Part shown: piece by piece, positions 28,724-37,860 of the stretch
How positions within the stretch are numbered: position 1 is the first letter of the stretch
Layout: each line of letters begins with the position of its first letter
From: Bacteroidota bacterium
GTDB taxonomy: Bacteria > Bacteroidota > Bacteroidia > Bacteroidales > UBA12481
Length of the DNA: 64,000 nt
Direction of reading: 5' to 3'
Assembly (NCBI GenBank): GCA_018669475.1
Contig: JABHCC010000124.1
Location: 1-64,000 of the forward strand
Position numbers and translations under genes: made by a program
Notes under the pieces: model-generated
The model's input: only the letters and a program-made list of their open reading frames with translations
What the model was told of the DNA's origin: nothing
The model's database searches: none

Positions 28724-28756
28724 TTGGTAGCTACGTCATCTCGCTTTGTATCTTTG
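28724..28756 (+). promoter_or_regulatory. Bacteroides-type promoter of the TetM-like gene
   Basis: ATTG ending at 28727 (-33-like) is followed, 21 bases later, by TATCTTTG (28749-28756), which fits the Bacteroidota TAnnTTTG -7 element. The gene starts 19-22 bases downstream, so the untranslated leader would be very short. This rules out a tetM-style leader-peptide attenuator. Confidence 0.55.
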
Positions 28757-28774
28757 TCGATTCAATTCTGAACT

Positions 28775-30742
28775 TTGGTGAAGAGCATAAGAAATATCGG
28801 AATATTAGCCCATGTAGATGCCGGGAAAACCAGTATCACCGAGAACTTTTTGTTTCTTGGCGGTACCATCAGGCAAAAAGGTTCGGTTGACAATGGCTCT
28901 GCAGTGACCGATTCACTTGCCATCGAAAAAGAACGTGGTATCTCTGTGCGGTCTGCGGCAAATTCTTTTGATCTCGATGGGCACAGAGTAAACCTTATCG
29001 ATACACCGGGTCATACCGATTTCTATGGTGAAGTTGACCGTGTAATGGAAGTTCTTGACGGAGCTGTGCTGGTATTATCGGCAGTAGAGGGCTTACAATC
29101 ATCAGTTTATGTTCTCTGGGAACTATTGCAGCATTATAAGATTCCGACTTTGATCTTCATTAACAAAGTCGATCGGGCTGGTTCAGATTATGAACAAGTG
29201 CTTGAAGATATTGAGAATGAGCTTGACATTAAACATTTTCCTCTTAAGCTCCCGGATGGTGAAGGGTCCCATACCTGTACTTTGAAAGATGCCAAAAAGC
29301 ACAATGCGATCAGAGAAAAGGGATTAGAATTCCTAGCCGGATTAGATGAGGAGTTTCTCGAAAAATATCTGGATGGGAAAAGCATTGCTGATGAGGAAAT
29401 TGAAGAATTAATAATAAAGTATACCGGCAGTGCTGATATATTTCCTGTGTTTTGCGGATCAGCAAAATTTGAATTTGGGCTGAAAGAACTCCTTGACGGA
29501 GTAATTAAATTCCTTCCCATTGCCAGTCAGAATGTAAACGGAGAAGTTTCAGGAAGGATATTTAAAATTGAGCACGATGCAAGCCTGGGGCGAATAGCTC
29601 ATGTAAGGATGTTATCAGGACAACTAAAAAACCGAGATACTGTTTACAACCAGCGATTGAAGAAAGATGAAAAGATCGCGCAGATTCGCAGAAATCTGGC
29701 CCATAAACAAAATGATACAGGTGAAATCAATGCAGGGGATATTGGAATTCTAAGTGGTTTAAGCGAAGCGTGGCCAGGTGATATTATAGGGAATCTTAAG
29801 CTGCCGGATGATAAACGTAGCTTTCAGATACCTGTTCTCCTGGTGAAGGTAAAAGCCGCTCGGAAAGAAGACTATCAGAAGCTGGCCGATGCTTTGAGGG
29901 AGCTGAATGCCGAAGATCCTTTATTGGATTTTCAATGGTTTAAAAAAGAACAAGAGTTTCAATTAAAACTTATGGGCAATATTCAAAAAGAAATACTTGC
30001 CGGAATCCTGAAACTCCGATTTAGTCTGGATGCCAAATTTGAAGCTCCAACAGTTATCTATAAAGAAACACCCATTCAAACAGCAACAGGCTATGTGGAG
30101 TATACAATGCCAAAACCCTGCTGGGCTGTTATGCGCTTCAAAGTAGAGCCCCTCCCTTCAGGATCAGGCTTGCAGTATGAATCAAAAGTCAGCGTGGATA
30201 AAATTGCCAGAAAATATCAGAATGAAGTGAGCAACGCAATTCCAAAAGCCCTGGCACAGGGAATTAAGGGTTGGGAAGTAGTTGATCTGAAAGTTACAAT
30301 GATTGATGGCGAAGATCATGAGATTCACTCACGTCCGGGTGATTTTATTCTGGCTACTCCAATGGGCTTACTCCGGGCACTTAAAGAAGCGGGAACAAAT
30401 CTTTTGGAGCCGGTATATGATTTTGTACTGGTTTTCCCTGAGGAATATCTGGGATCCATTACCAGTGACCTCACAAAAATGAGAGGCACTTTCGATACAC
30501 CTGAATTTAAAGGTGGAATGATCAAACTGAGCGGAAGAGTACCGGTAGCCACCTCTCTCGATTATTCCATCAGATTGAATTCAATAACAAGCGGACGAGG
30601 CCAGGTACGCTTTCGCTTTGGAGCTTATCAGTCTTGTACTGACGAACAGGGAAAGACACGCACTTACAAAGGTGTAAATCCCCTTGATGAGAGCTTATGG
30701 ATTCTACACCACAGAGGAGCATATAAGGCCGATGAAAGATAG
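28775..30742 (+). CDS. TetM-like ribosomal-protection GTPase
   Basis: 655 residues by a TTG start; GTG at 28778 is one codon later and may be the true start. Translational GTPase motifs: G1 A-H-V-D-A-G-K-T-S, G3 D-T-P-G-H, G4 N-K-V-D, G5 G-S-A-K. It has EF-G-like domains II to V and a TetM/TetQ-like length. Ribosomal protection proteins bind the ribosome and release tetracycline with GTP hydrolysis. The sequence is divergent from classic tet genes and sits in chromosomal context without mobile elements, so it may be a housekeeping-like paralog. Resistance itself cannot be read from sequence. Confidence 0.75.
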   Translation: MVKSIRNIGILAHVDAGKTSITENFLFLGGTIRQKGSVDNGSAVTDSLAIEKERGISVRSAANSFDLDGHRVNLIDTPGHTDFYGEVDRVMEVLDGAVLVLSAVEGLQSSVYVLWELLQHYKIPTLIFINKVDRAGSDYEQVLEDIENELDIKHFPLKLPDGEGSHTCTLKDAKKHNAIREKGLEFLAGLDEEFLEKYLDGKSIADEEIEELIIKYTGSADIFPVFCGSAKFEFGLKELLDGVIKFLPIASQNVNGEVSGRIFKIEHDASLGRIAHVRMLSGQLKNRDTVYNQRLKKDEKIAQIRRNLAHKQNDTGEINAGDIGILSGLSEAWPGDIIGNLKLPDDKRSFQIPVLLVKVKAARKEDYQKLADALRELNAEDPLLDFQWFKKEQEFQLKLMGNIQKEILAGILKLRFSLDAKFEAPTVIYKETPIQTATGYVEYTMPKPCWAVMRFKVEPLPSGSGLQYESKVSVDKIARKYQNEVSNAIPKALAQGIKGWEVVDLKVTMIDGEDHEIHSRPGDFILATPMGLLRALKEAGTNLLEPVYDFVLVFPEEYLGSITSDLTKMRGTFDTPEFKGGMIKLSGRVPVATSLDYSIRLNSITSGRGQVRFRFGAYQSCTDEQGKTRTYKGVNPLDESLWILHHRGAYKADER

Positions 30743-30761
30743 TATCCAATTGTTTTCATAG

Positions 30762-32102
30762 CTATTCTCCTATCGCAATCAAAAAATGTTGTGTTCTGAA
30801 ATAAATCGCATCCCTATCCATTGCTGGCGTGGCCATACAAATATCCCCCATCGGATTCGTCGAAAGAAGTTCATACTCCTTTCCTGCTTTAATCACATAA
30901 ACGGTACCTTGTTCTGAACTGAAGTAAATCTTACCATCAGAAGCCACCCCAGAGGCTGTAAATGCCTGCATGCCAATAGTTTCCTTATACATCACCTCCC
31001 CGGTCAGAGCGTGAAATACTGTTAATGCTCCATTTCCTCTAAGGTTATACAGATAGTCACCGTAAATGAGAGGAGTTTGCATATAGGCACCCCCCCTTTT
31101 AATCGACCATGGAATAAACTCATTTGAGGTTTCCTCAGCACCCAGCGTGATATCCCCTTTGGCAGTTGGTTTAACTACGTAAATAGGAGAATACCGTCCA
31201 TGGGCATTATTGATAAAAAAGTGATCATGTGCAACAATCGGAGTGGTAGAAGGAGCATCACCACCACCGCTCATCTTCCAGATCTCTTCTCCATTTTCAA
31301 TATTATATCCACCCATATGCTTCCAGCCATTCACTATTACCTGAACCGGATCTCCGTCATCATATACATTCGGTGATCCCCAGCTGGCAATTTCATCCCG
31401 ATTACTTCTCCAAAGTTCATCGCCTGAATGAATATCAAAACAAGCCAAAAAGCTTTGCTCAACAACATCAGCCTGAATTACGACTTTATCTTTGTATATG
31501 ACAGGCGAAGCAGCCATTCCCCATTCAATTTCAGGCATGTTATAAGGACCTGCATTCAGTCTCCCCAGATCCTTTTTCCAAAGCAGTTTTCCATCCAGGT
31601 CCAGGCAATACAAACCTTCTGATCCGAAGAAAACAAGCAAATGTTTCCCGTCAGTAGCAGGAGTTGGATTAGCATGAGATGACTTGGTATGCCTTTTAGT
31701 AATCGGAACGCCTTCATGTGCCAGGTAATTCCAGATAATTTTGCCGGTTTTTTTATCCAGGCAATACACCCTGAACTGATGAACCGATTCATCGGCATCT
31801 TCATCAATGTCACCATATAAACCAATTTTCAGTCCGTCATTCCCTGATGCACTTATTGCTGTAGTAACAAAAATCTTATCTTGCCAGATCACAGGGCAGG
31901 AGTGCCCCAAACCAGGTATCTCAGTTTTCCATTTTACCTTTTCATTCTTTTCCACATCCCATTTCACCGGAATATTGGCATTGTCAACAAAACCGATTCC
32001 TCGTTCGCCCCTGAATTGAGACCAGTTTTGGGAGCAGGCAGAGGGCAAAAGGCACAAGGCCAAAATCAGGACTTTGATGAAGGTTCTGGGGGTATGGTTC
32101 AT
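30762..32102 (-). CDS. BamB/PQQ-like beta-propeller lipoprotein (paralog 1)
   Basis: 446 residues. The lipoprotein signal L-C-L-L-P-S-A-C is encoded by a run of 7-base repeats (32037-32064). After it comes the signature shared by all seven paralogs here: N-W-S-Q-F-R-G, then G-I-G-F. Blades carry PQQ-repeat motifs (L-D-K-K-T-G-K-I-I-W, L-D-L-D-G-K-L-L-W, I-H-S-G-D-E-L-W). The calcium and PQQ residues of true quinoprotein dehydrogenases were not identified, so cofactor binding is open. It is divergent from the closely related paralog 2. The stop is 19 bases from the convergent TetM-like gene. Confidence 0.85.
   Translation of the reverse strand: MNHTPRTFIKVLILALCLLPSACSQNWSQFRGERGIGFVDNANIPVKWDVEKNEKVKWKTEIPGLGHSCPVIWQDKIFVTTAISASGNDGLKIGLYGDIDEDADESVHQFRVYCLDKKTGKIIWNYLAHEGVPITKRHTKSSHANPTPATDGKHLLVFFGSEGLYCLDLDGKLLWKKDLGRLNAGPYNMPEIEWGMAASPVIYKDKVVIQADVVEQSFLACFDIHSGDELWRSNRDEIASWGSPNVYDDGDPVQVIVNGWKHMGGYNIENGEEIWKMSGGGDAPSTTPIVAHDHFFINNAHGRYSPIYVVKPTAKGDITLGAEETSNEFIPWSIKRGGAYMQTPLIYGDYLYNLRGNGALTVFHALTGEVMYKETIGMQAFTASGVASDGKIYFSSEQGTVYVIKAGKEYELLSTNPMGDICMATPAMDRDAIYFRTQHFLIAIGE
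32037..32064 (-). repeat. Heptamer array (TTYTGCC family) forming a signal peptide
   Basis: Four consecutive 7-mers on the plus strand: GGCAGAG, GGCAAAA, GGCACAA, GGCCAAA; read on the minus strand as TTTGGCC-TTGTGCC-TTTTGCC-CTCTGCC. They encode the hydrophobic core and lipobox of paralog 1. Confidence 0.7.
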
Positions 32103-32334
32103 ATTTCTTACTATTTGGGTTTTGGTAAAAGTAAAGAAAGTTGCTGATATGCATCACCGCAGATATACACACTTATGAATTGGAGCGTCGGAATTATCAA
32201 CTCATATAATTTATTGGTTAATACAGGTATTATGTTTAGAATTTCAGATATAATGTTTCTGGAATAATACCTATGTTTAGGGCACTAAATATTTACAGAA
32301 GACCCCGATCAACAATAAACCTCAATCATCAAAT
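32103..32334. other. Divergent intergenic region between paralogs 1 and 2
   Basis: AT-rich 232-base spacer that should hold the promoters of both propeller genes. Several TAnnTTTA-like near matches occur (for example around 32231 and 32272), but no exact TAnnTTTG element or clear operator was found. Confidence 0.4.
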
Positions 32335-33711
32335 ATGCAAATTAAGCACAATTTTGGCCTTCCAACTTCTTGCCACAGCTTTCAAAAAGTAGCTTTCATT
32401 CTATTTTTTGCCTTCTGCCTCTTGCCCTCTGCCTTCTCTCAAAACTGGGATACATACAGAGGTCCAAAATCTTCAGGTGTTTTCGATAATGCTAACCTGC
32501 CGGATGTATGGAGTGGAAAAACAGGAGAAAACATTCAATGGAAAACTCCGATTCCCGGAATCGGATTATCCTCACCTGTGATCTGGGAAGATAAGCTCTT
32601 CGTCACGACTGCCTCAAGCCAGGATGATGAAAGCGGACTAAAACCAGGTTTGTATGGAGATATTACACCTGTTGCTGATTCCTCAATACACGACTGGATT
32701 GTGTATTGTATTGACACAAAATCAGGCGACATTATTTGGGAGCAAATTGCTTGTACAGGTGTACCCAAACAAAAAAGACATCCGATGTCATCACATGCGA
32801 GTGCCTCAATGGCAACAGATGGTGATTATGCAGTGGCCTTTTTTGGATCAGAAGGATTGTACTGCTATGATATGGACGGTGATCTCCAATGGAAAAAAGA
32901 TTTTGGTGTTTTAAGGTCAGTATTTTATATGGTTGAAGAGGCCGAATGGGAGTGGGCCAGCTCTCCCATTATTCATGATGGTGTGGTTCTCTTACAAGTA
33001 GATGTGATGGATCAATCATATGTGGCAGCTCTCGATATCACCAATGGGAATGAACTATGGCGAACTAACAGAGATGAAGATCCAACCTGGTGTACTCCAA
33101 ATGTTTATAAACATGAGGGCAAAACACGGGTGGTACTCAATGGATACAAGCACCGGGGTGCTTACGACCTGAAAACCGGAAAAGAGGTCTGGAAAATGGC
33201 AGGTGGTGGAGATATCCCGATTCCAACACCACAGGTGTATGGGAAAATGATATATTTCAATTCATCACATGGACGAATGAGACCAATATATGCAATAAAA
33301 ACAAGTGCTTCAGGTGATATTAGTCTGGCTGATGGTGAGGATACCAACGAATTTGTTGAGTGGAGCAATAAAAGTGAAGGTGCCTATATGGCCAACATAT
33401 TGATATATAAAGATTTATTATATGTTGGAAAGTGGAATGGCAGTATGGCCTGTTTCGATGCTAAAACAGGTGAACAGTATTACAAAGTAACTTTGGCCAG
33501 AGGAAAAAGCTTCACAGGATCACCAGTAGCTGCCGACGGAAAGATTTATTTTACCAACGATGAAGGAACTGTTTTCCTTCTTGAAGCCGGAAAAAAATTC
33601 AACAAAATCAGCGAACAAAAACTGGGAGCAACCTGCATGGTAACGCCAGCAATAAAAAAGGATCAGATATTCTTCAGAACAACAGAAGGCATAATGGCAG
33701 TTGGGGAGTAA
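32335..33711 (+). CDS. BamB/PQQ-like beta-propeller protein (paralog 2)
   Basis: 458 residues. The signal-peptide core (F-A-F-C-L-L-P-S-A-F-S-Q) is written by TTCTGCC-type heptamers. The shared signature N-W-D-T-Y-R-G-P follows. Strong parallels with paralog 1 run throughout (G-I-G-L-S-S-P-V-I-W against G-L-G-H-S-C-P-V-I-W; W-K-M-A-G-G-G-D against W-K-M-S-G-G-G-D), so the pair arose by duplication and inversion. Unlike paralog 1 it has no lipobox cysteine, so it is probably a soluble periplasmic or secreted protein. No quinone cofactor site was confirmed. Confidence 0.85.
   Translation: MQIKHNFGLPTSCHSFQKVAFILFFAFCLLPSAFSQNWDTYRGPKSSGVFDNANLPDVWSGKTGENIQWKTPIPGIGLSSPVIWEDKLFVTTASSQDDESGLKPGLYGDITPVADSSIHDWIVYCIDTKSGDIIWEQIACTGVPKQKRHPMSSHASASMATDGDYAVAFFGSEGLYCYDMDGDLQWKKDFGVLRSVFYMVEEAEWEWASSPIIHDGVVLLQVDVMDQSYVAALDITNGNELWRTNRDEDPTWCTPNVYKHEGKTRVVLNGYKHRGAYDLKTGKEVWKMAGGGDIPIPTPQVYGKMIYFNSSHGRMRPIYAIKTSASGDISLADGEDTNEFVEWSNKSEGAYMANILIYKDLLYVGKWNGSMACFDAKTGEQYYKVTLARGKSFTGSPVAADGKIYFTNDEGTVFLLEAGKKFNKISEQKLGATCMVTPAIKKDQIFFRTTEGIMAVGE
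32406..32440 (+). repeat. Heptamer array (TTCTGCC)n inside the signal peptide of paralog 2
   Basis: TTTTGCC, TTCTGCC, TCTTGCC, CTCTGCC, TTCTCTC in perfect 7-base register. Because 7 is not a multiple of 3, the array reads through all three codon phases and gives F-C-L-L-P-S-A, an ideal signal-peptide core. Confidence 0.75.
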
Positions 33712-33830
33712 AGGGACCGGGGACGAAGGGGACGAAAGGGACAGGGGACGAAGGGACCAGTTTTGCTGAAAACTGATGACTGAAGGCTGATGACTTCTTC
33801 TGAAGACTGATAACTGATAACTGAAAACTT
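33712..33830. repeat. Two back-to-back degenerate tandem arrays after paralog 2
   Basis: Starting directly after the TAA at 33711, GGGGACGAA-type units fill 33712-33760. From 33766 to 33830 a strict 7-base array follows: CTGAAAA, CTGATGA, CTGAAGG, CTGATGA, a 6-base slip, CTGAAGA, CTGATAA, CTGATAA, CTGAAAA. No gene is seen between 33712 and 33924. Confidence 0.8.
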
Positions 33831-33924
33831 CTTTTTCTTTTTGTTAAAAAAAAGTAAAAAACCACCATTCATACAACATATACAATTATAAGCCTTTATT
33901 TTAAGTACATAAAAATATTACCAT

Positions 33925-35136
33925 ATGACCAAGAGACTATTAATTCTATGTTTTGCTGTGTTCATGATAAGTTCAGCAATCGCTCAGGAAGCCAGCCGTT
34001 GGCGTGGACCTACAGCAGACGGAAAATATCCTGATACAGGTGTAATGAAACAATGGCCGGCAGATGGTCCGGAAATGCTTTGGAGTTTTGAAGATTTGGG
34101 ACAAGGTCACTCAACTCCTGTTGTTTATAATGGAAAAATCTATGTTTCTGGCGCCGTTGAACCAACAGGCTTCATTTATGTTTTTGACATGAATGGTAAG
34201 CTTCTGAAAAAATACGAATATGGTAAAGAGTATTTTGAAAGCTACCCAGGTACACGCTCATCACCTACTTTAGTTGGTGATCTGCTATACATTTATTCAG
34301 GTTACGGTGTGTTGAACTGTTTCAAAGCCGAATCCGGAGAGCTCGTGTGGAAAAAAGATTTGTTCAATGACTTTGGAGGCCAACAGATCCGTTGGGGTGT
34401 CACTGAAACTGCAGTAGTTGACGGAGATCTGATTTATGCCACTCCTGGTGGAAGTGAAAATTTTTTGGTGGCACTTGACAGAAAAACAGGAGATCTGATG
34501 TGGTCATCAAAAGGAGTAGGTGAAAAAACAGCCTATTGTACTCCTTTAATTATTGAATTGCCAGCAAGAAAGCTTATTGTAACACATTCTGAAAGTCATA
34601 TTCTTGGCATTGATGCAAAAGATGGTAAAGTGCTATGGTCATTTGATCAACCAAACCAATATTCTGTGCATCCAAATACCCCCATTTATAATGATGGCGG
34701 AATATTCTATTTCAGCGGATATGGTAAAGGCGGAGGAATGCTGGAGCTGAGTGCTGATGGTTCTTCAGTAAGCCAGAAATGGTTCAGCGAACGATTCGAT
34801 AGCAGAATGGGCGGCGCAGTTTTACATGATGGTCATATTTATACCTCAGGTGACAGAAACAAGTACTGGTATGCAATTGACTGGGAAACAGGGGAAGAAA
34901 AATATGCCGAAAATGCTTTGGCTGTTGGTGTGGTTATTTTTGCTGATGGAATGTTATACTGCTACGGACAAAGGGGGGAATTAGTATTAGCTGAAGCCAC
35001 CCCTGCCGGATTTGAAAAGAAAGGTCAGATAAAAATTGAATTGGGTTCTGATCAGCATTGGGCACATCCTATGATTCAGGATGGTGTGCTGTATCTGAGA
35101 CACGGAAATGCTATGATGGCCTATAAGATTAAATAG
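33925..35136 (+). CDS. BamB/PQQ-like beta-propeller protein (paralog 3)
   Basis: 403 residues with a Sec signal (A-V-F-M-I-S-S-A-I-A-Q), then the signature S-R-W-R-G-P-T-A-D-G-K-Y. Propeller blades show PQQ-type repeats (L-D-R-K-T-G-D-L-M-W, I-D-A-K-D-G-K-V-L-W). It is the first gene of the long co-oriented redox cluster and is followed after 15 bases by paralog 4, to which it is most similar (G-x-G-H-S-T-P, Y-P-D, L-S-Q-W-P/M-K-Q-W-P, and the ending H-W-A-H-P … Y-L-R-H-G). Probably periplasmic. Partner or cofactor is not evident. Confidence 0.85.
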   Translation: MTKRLLILCFAVFMISSAIAQEASRWRGPTADGKYPDTGVMKQWPADGPEMLWSFEDLGQGHSTPVVYNGKIYVSGAVEPTGFIYVFDMNGKLLKKYEYGKEYFESYPGTRSSPTLVGDLLYIYSGYGVLNCFKAESGELVWKKDLFNDFGGQQIRWGVTETAVVDGDLIYATPGGSENFLVALDRKTGDLMWSSKGVGEKTAYCTPLIIELPARKLIVTHSESHILGIDAKDGKVLWSFDQPNQYSVHPNTPIYNDGGIFYFSGYGKGGGMLELSADGSSVSQKWFSERFDSRMGGAVLHDGHIYTSGDRNKYWYAIDWETGEEKYAENALAVGVVIFADGMLYCYGQRGELVLAEATPAGFEKKGQIKIELGSDQHWAHPMIQDGVLYLRHGNAMMAYKIK

Positions 35137-35151
35137 AGAAAATCTTTTTCT

Positions 35152-36417
35152 ATGTTTACAAAGAGATTCAGCAAGGCCAACCTGCTTATGGTTGGTCTTC
35201 TTATATTTTTGGCCAGCTGCGGTCAGGATAATGGGCCGGTACAATGGAGAGGACCAGAGCGAACAGGTTACTACCCGGATAAAGAGCTGCTAAGTCAGTG
35301 GCCCGATTCTGGTCCACCTCTTATTATGAAACTTTCAGGTATTGGGAAAGGACATTCCACTCCTTTATTCTACAAAGATAAAATCTACGTTACTGGCAGG
35401 AAAGATACACTTGAATACCTCTCTGCCTTCAACGAGAAGGCTGAGCTTCAGTGGCAGGTTCCATACGGAAAGGCTTGGTATAAAAGCTTTCCCGACTCCC
35501 GTTGCACTCCGGCAATTGAAAAGAATAAAATCTACCTGATAACTGGTAGCGGCGAAGTAGTGTGCCATGATGCCCGCAATGGTGATCAGATATGGTACGT
35601 AAATGCAGATGATACATACGATGGAAATATTTGGCAATATGGTGTATCAGAATCCCCCCTGCTAACTGATGATGCAGTTATTTATACTACCGGAGGTAAA
35701 GAAAACTCATTGATAGCTCTGGATAAAGAAAACGGCTCTCTGATCTGGAAGGCTCAAAGCATTGGTGGTGCCAGGGGGTATGCCTCCCATATACAGGTGG
35801 AGTATGCCGGTATACCCATTATCATAGCACAAACAGCACGTGATGTGATGGGGGTAGATGCCAGGAATGGAGATCTGCTTTGGCATTATAATCTGATTGA
35901 TTATCACGAGATAGCAATGGGAAAAGGGAACAATATTAACACTCCGGTCTATCAGGATGGTAAATTTTATATCACATCCGGATATAACCATCCGGGAATG
36001 CTTTTTGAGATCGGAGACGATGGTCACTCCGTTAATCTCTTGTGGACAAATAATGAGCTTGATTGTCACTTGGGAGGAGTAATCCTGAAAGATGGATTCC
36101 TTTATCAATCAAACTGGCAAAATAACAGTCAGGGAAGATGGATTTGTGCAGATTGGAGTACAGGCGATATCCAATGGGAGAAAGACTGGTATAACAAAGG
36201 ATCGATTATCAGCGCCGATGGACTGCTCTATCTTTATGAAGAAAAGTGGGGCCATGTAGCTCTGCTTAAGCCAAATTCTAAACATTTCGACCTTATTAGC
36301 GAATTTCAGATCAAAGAAGGCGCCGGACCCCACTGGGCTCATCCTTCAATTTACAATGGTTATTTATATCTTCGGCATGGAGATATAATTGTAGTTTATG
36401 ATGTAAATGATCACTAG
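35152..36417 (+). CDS. BamB/PQQ-like beta-propeller lipoprotein (paralog 4)
   Basis: 421 residues with a lipoprotein signal (L-I-F-L-A-S-C-G, Cys about 23), then V-Q-W-R-G-P-E-R-T-G-Y-Y. It shares with paralog 3 the W-P-D/A-x-G-P, G-K-G-H-S-T-P and C-terminal H-W-A-H-P … Y-L-R-H-G blocks, so the two are a local tandem duplication. PQQ-like repeat I-A-L-D-K-E-N-G-S-L-I-W marks the blades. The stop codon is directly followed by the next start. Confidence 0.85.
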   Translation: MFTKRFSKANLLMVGLLIFLASCGQDNGPVQWRGPERTGYYPDKELLSQWPDSGPPLIMKLSGIGKGHSTPLFYKDKIYVTGRKDTLEYLSAFNEKAELQWQVPYGKAWYKSFPDSRCTPAIEKNKIYLITGSGEVVCHDARNGDQIWYVNADDTYDGNIWQYGVSESPLLTDDAVIYTTGGKENSLIALDKENGSLIWKAQSIGGARGYASHIQVEYAGIPIIIAQTARDVMGVDARNGDLLWHYNLIDYHEIAMGKGNNINTPVYQDGKFYITSGYNHPGMLFEIGDDGHSVNLLWTNNELDCHLGGVILKDGFLYQSNWQNNSQGRWICADWSTGDIQWEKDWYNKGSIISADGLLYLYEEKWGHVALLKPNSKHFDLISEFQIKEGAGPHWAHPSIYNGYLYLRHGDIIVVYDVNDH

Positions 36418-36420
36418 TTG

Positions 36421-37860
36421 ATGAAGAAGTGGAAGACAAATATAATTTATAGCGTATTTATTGTAGCTGCCCTCGGATCCCTGATCTGGTGGCAAAGCTA
36501 TAATCCGGCAGGCTTCGTTACCCTTAGTATTCAAGGTATGGATAACCGAATTACAGGTGATTCGGTTGTTGAGGTGATCAAAATTGGCGAGATGTACACA
36601 AGCTACGAAGCAGTGACGACCTCAGGAAACGAAAACTGGACAAGATTCAGAGGTGAGCAATTAGATAATATTAGCAAAACGAAAATACCCTTAATTGATG
36701 CTTTTAAATCTGAGGAACCACCGATTGTATGGTCAGTGGATCTCGGGGAAGGCCATGCTGGAGCAGTAATTTATGAGGGCAAAGCCTATGTGCTGGATTA
36801 TGATGAAGCCAGAAGAGCTGATCTGCTCCGATGCTACGAATTGTCAAGTGGCAAAGAATTGTGGCAGAGAGGATACCGGATATCAATAAGAAGAAATCAC
36901 GGTATGTCAAGAACTGTTCCTGCACTTAATGAAAAATATATTCTCACCGTGGGCCCGCGCGGACAAGTCATGTGTCTCGACCGCGAGGATGGAAATTATC
37001 GCTGGGGACTGGATATGATCGCCGACTATGAATCAGAACTGCCCTATTGGTATACTGGTCAGTGCCCACTGATGGATGATGATACGGCAATTCTTGTGCC
37101 TGGAGGAAAAGCCCTGATGGTAGCTGTGGATTGCGAAACAGGAGAAATATTGTGGGAAACACCTAATCCTGAAGGATGGAAAATGTCGCATGCCTCTGTT
37201 ATGCCCTGGACATTTGGCGGACAGAAAATGTACGTTTATAGTGGTGTTAATGGAGTTTACGGAATTGCTGCCGACGGTGCTGAACAAGGAAAAGTATTAT
37301 GGAGTACCAGTGAATGGAATCACTCAGTTGTAGCCCCTTCAGCAGTTTGTATGCCCGATGGCAAGGTGTTTCTGGCTGCCGGATATGGTGTTGGCAGCAT
37401 GATGATTGAGGTGAAGGCTCTTAATGGAAAATTCGAGGTAAGCGTTTTGGACGAATATAAAACTATCGAAGGACTGGCATCTGAACAACAAACCCCTCTT
37501 TTCTATGGAGGCAAACTATTCGGAATATTACCAAAAGATGCTGGCCCGATGAGAAATCAATTCGTTTGCGTGAACCCTGACGATCCAAGAAAAATTCTTT
37601 GGTCATCAGGCAAAGAAGCCCGATTTGGATTGGGACCATATATTATCGCCGACAATAAATTATTTATTCTCAGCGATGATGGAGAACTCACAATTGCCAG
37701 ATTGAGTACAACAAGCTGGCAACAATTAGATCAGATGAAGATTCTAGATGGTCATGATGCCTGGGCTCCAATAGCTATTGCCGATGGTTATATGATCATG
37801 AGAGATTCAAAAACAATGGTATGTCTTGATATGAGAAAGTGTGGGAGTAATGAAGAATAA
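36421..37860 (+). CDS. Membrane-anchored BamB/PQQ-like propeller protein (paralog 5)
   Basis: 479 residues from ATG 36421 (a TTG one codon earlier is also possible). An N-terminal membrane helix (about 8-24) without a clear cleavage site suggests an inner-membrane anchor with the propeller outside. About 60 residues of spacer precede the signature N-W-T-R-F-R-G-E. Blades include Y-E-L-S-S-G-K-E-L-W, L-D-R-E-D-G-N-Y-R-W and D-C-E-T-G-E-I-L-W. It overlaps the next gene by 11 bases. Confidence 0.8.
   Translation: MKKWKTNIIYSVFIVAALGSLIWWQSYNPAGFVTLSIQGMDNRITGDSVVEVIKIGEMYTSYEAVTTSGNENWTRFRGEQLDNISKTKIPLIDAFKSEEPPIVWSVDLGEGHAGAVIYEGKAYVLDYDEARRADLLRCYELSSGKELWQRGYRISIRRNHGMSRTVPALNEKYILTVGPRGQVMCLDREDGNYRWGLDMIADYESELPYWYTGQCPLMDDDTAILVPGGKALMVAVDCETGEILWETPNPEGWKMSHASVMPWTFGGQKMYVYSGVNGVYGIAADGAEQGKVLWSTSEWNHSVVAPSAVCMPDGKVFLAAGYGVGSMMIEVKALNGKFEVSVLDEYKTIEGLASEQQTPLFYGGKLFGILPKDAGPMRNQFVCVNPDDPRKILWSSGKEARFGLGPYIIADNKLFILSDDGELTIARLSTTSWQQLDQMKILDGHDAWAPIAIADGYMIMRDSKTMVCLDMRKCGSNEE

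Noticed and set aside
33712-33830. Possible CRISPR array
   Set aside because: Units are 7-9 bases with no unique spacers of 25-40 bases.
33663-33872. Minus-strand frames over the 33.7-kb arrays
   Set aside because: They only translate the tandem repeats (P-F-V-P-x-P-F type) and have no independent coding signal.
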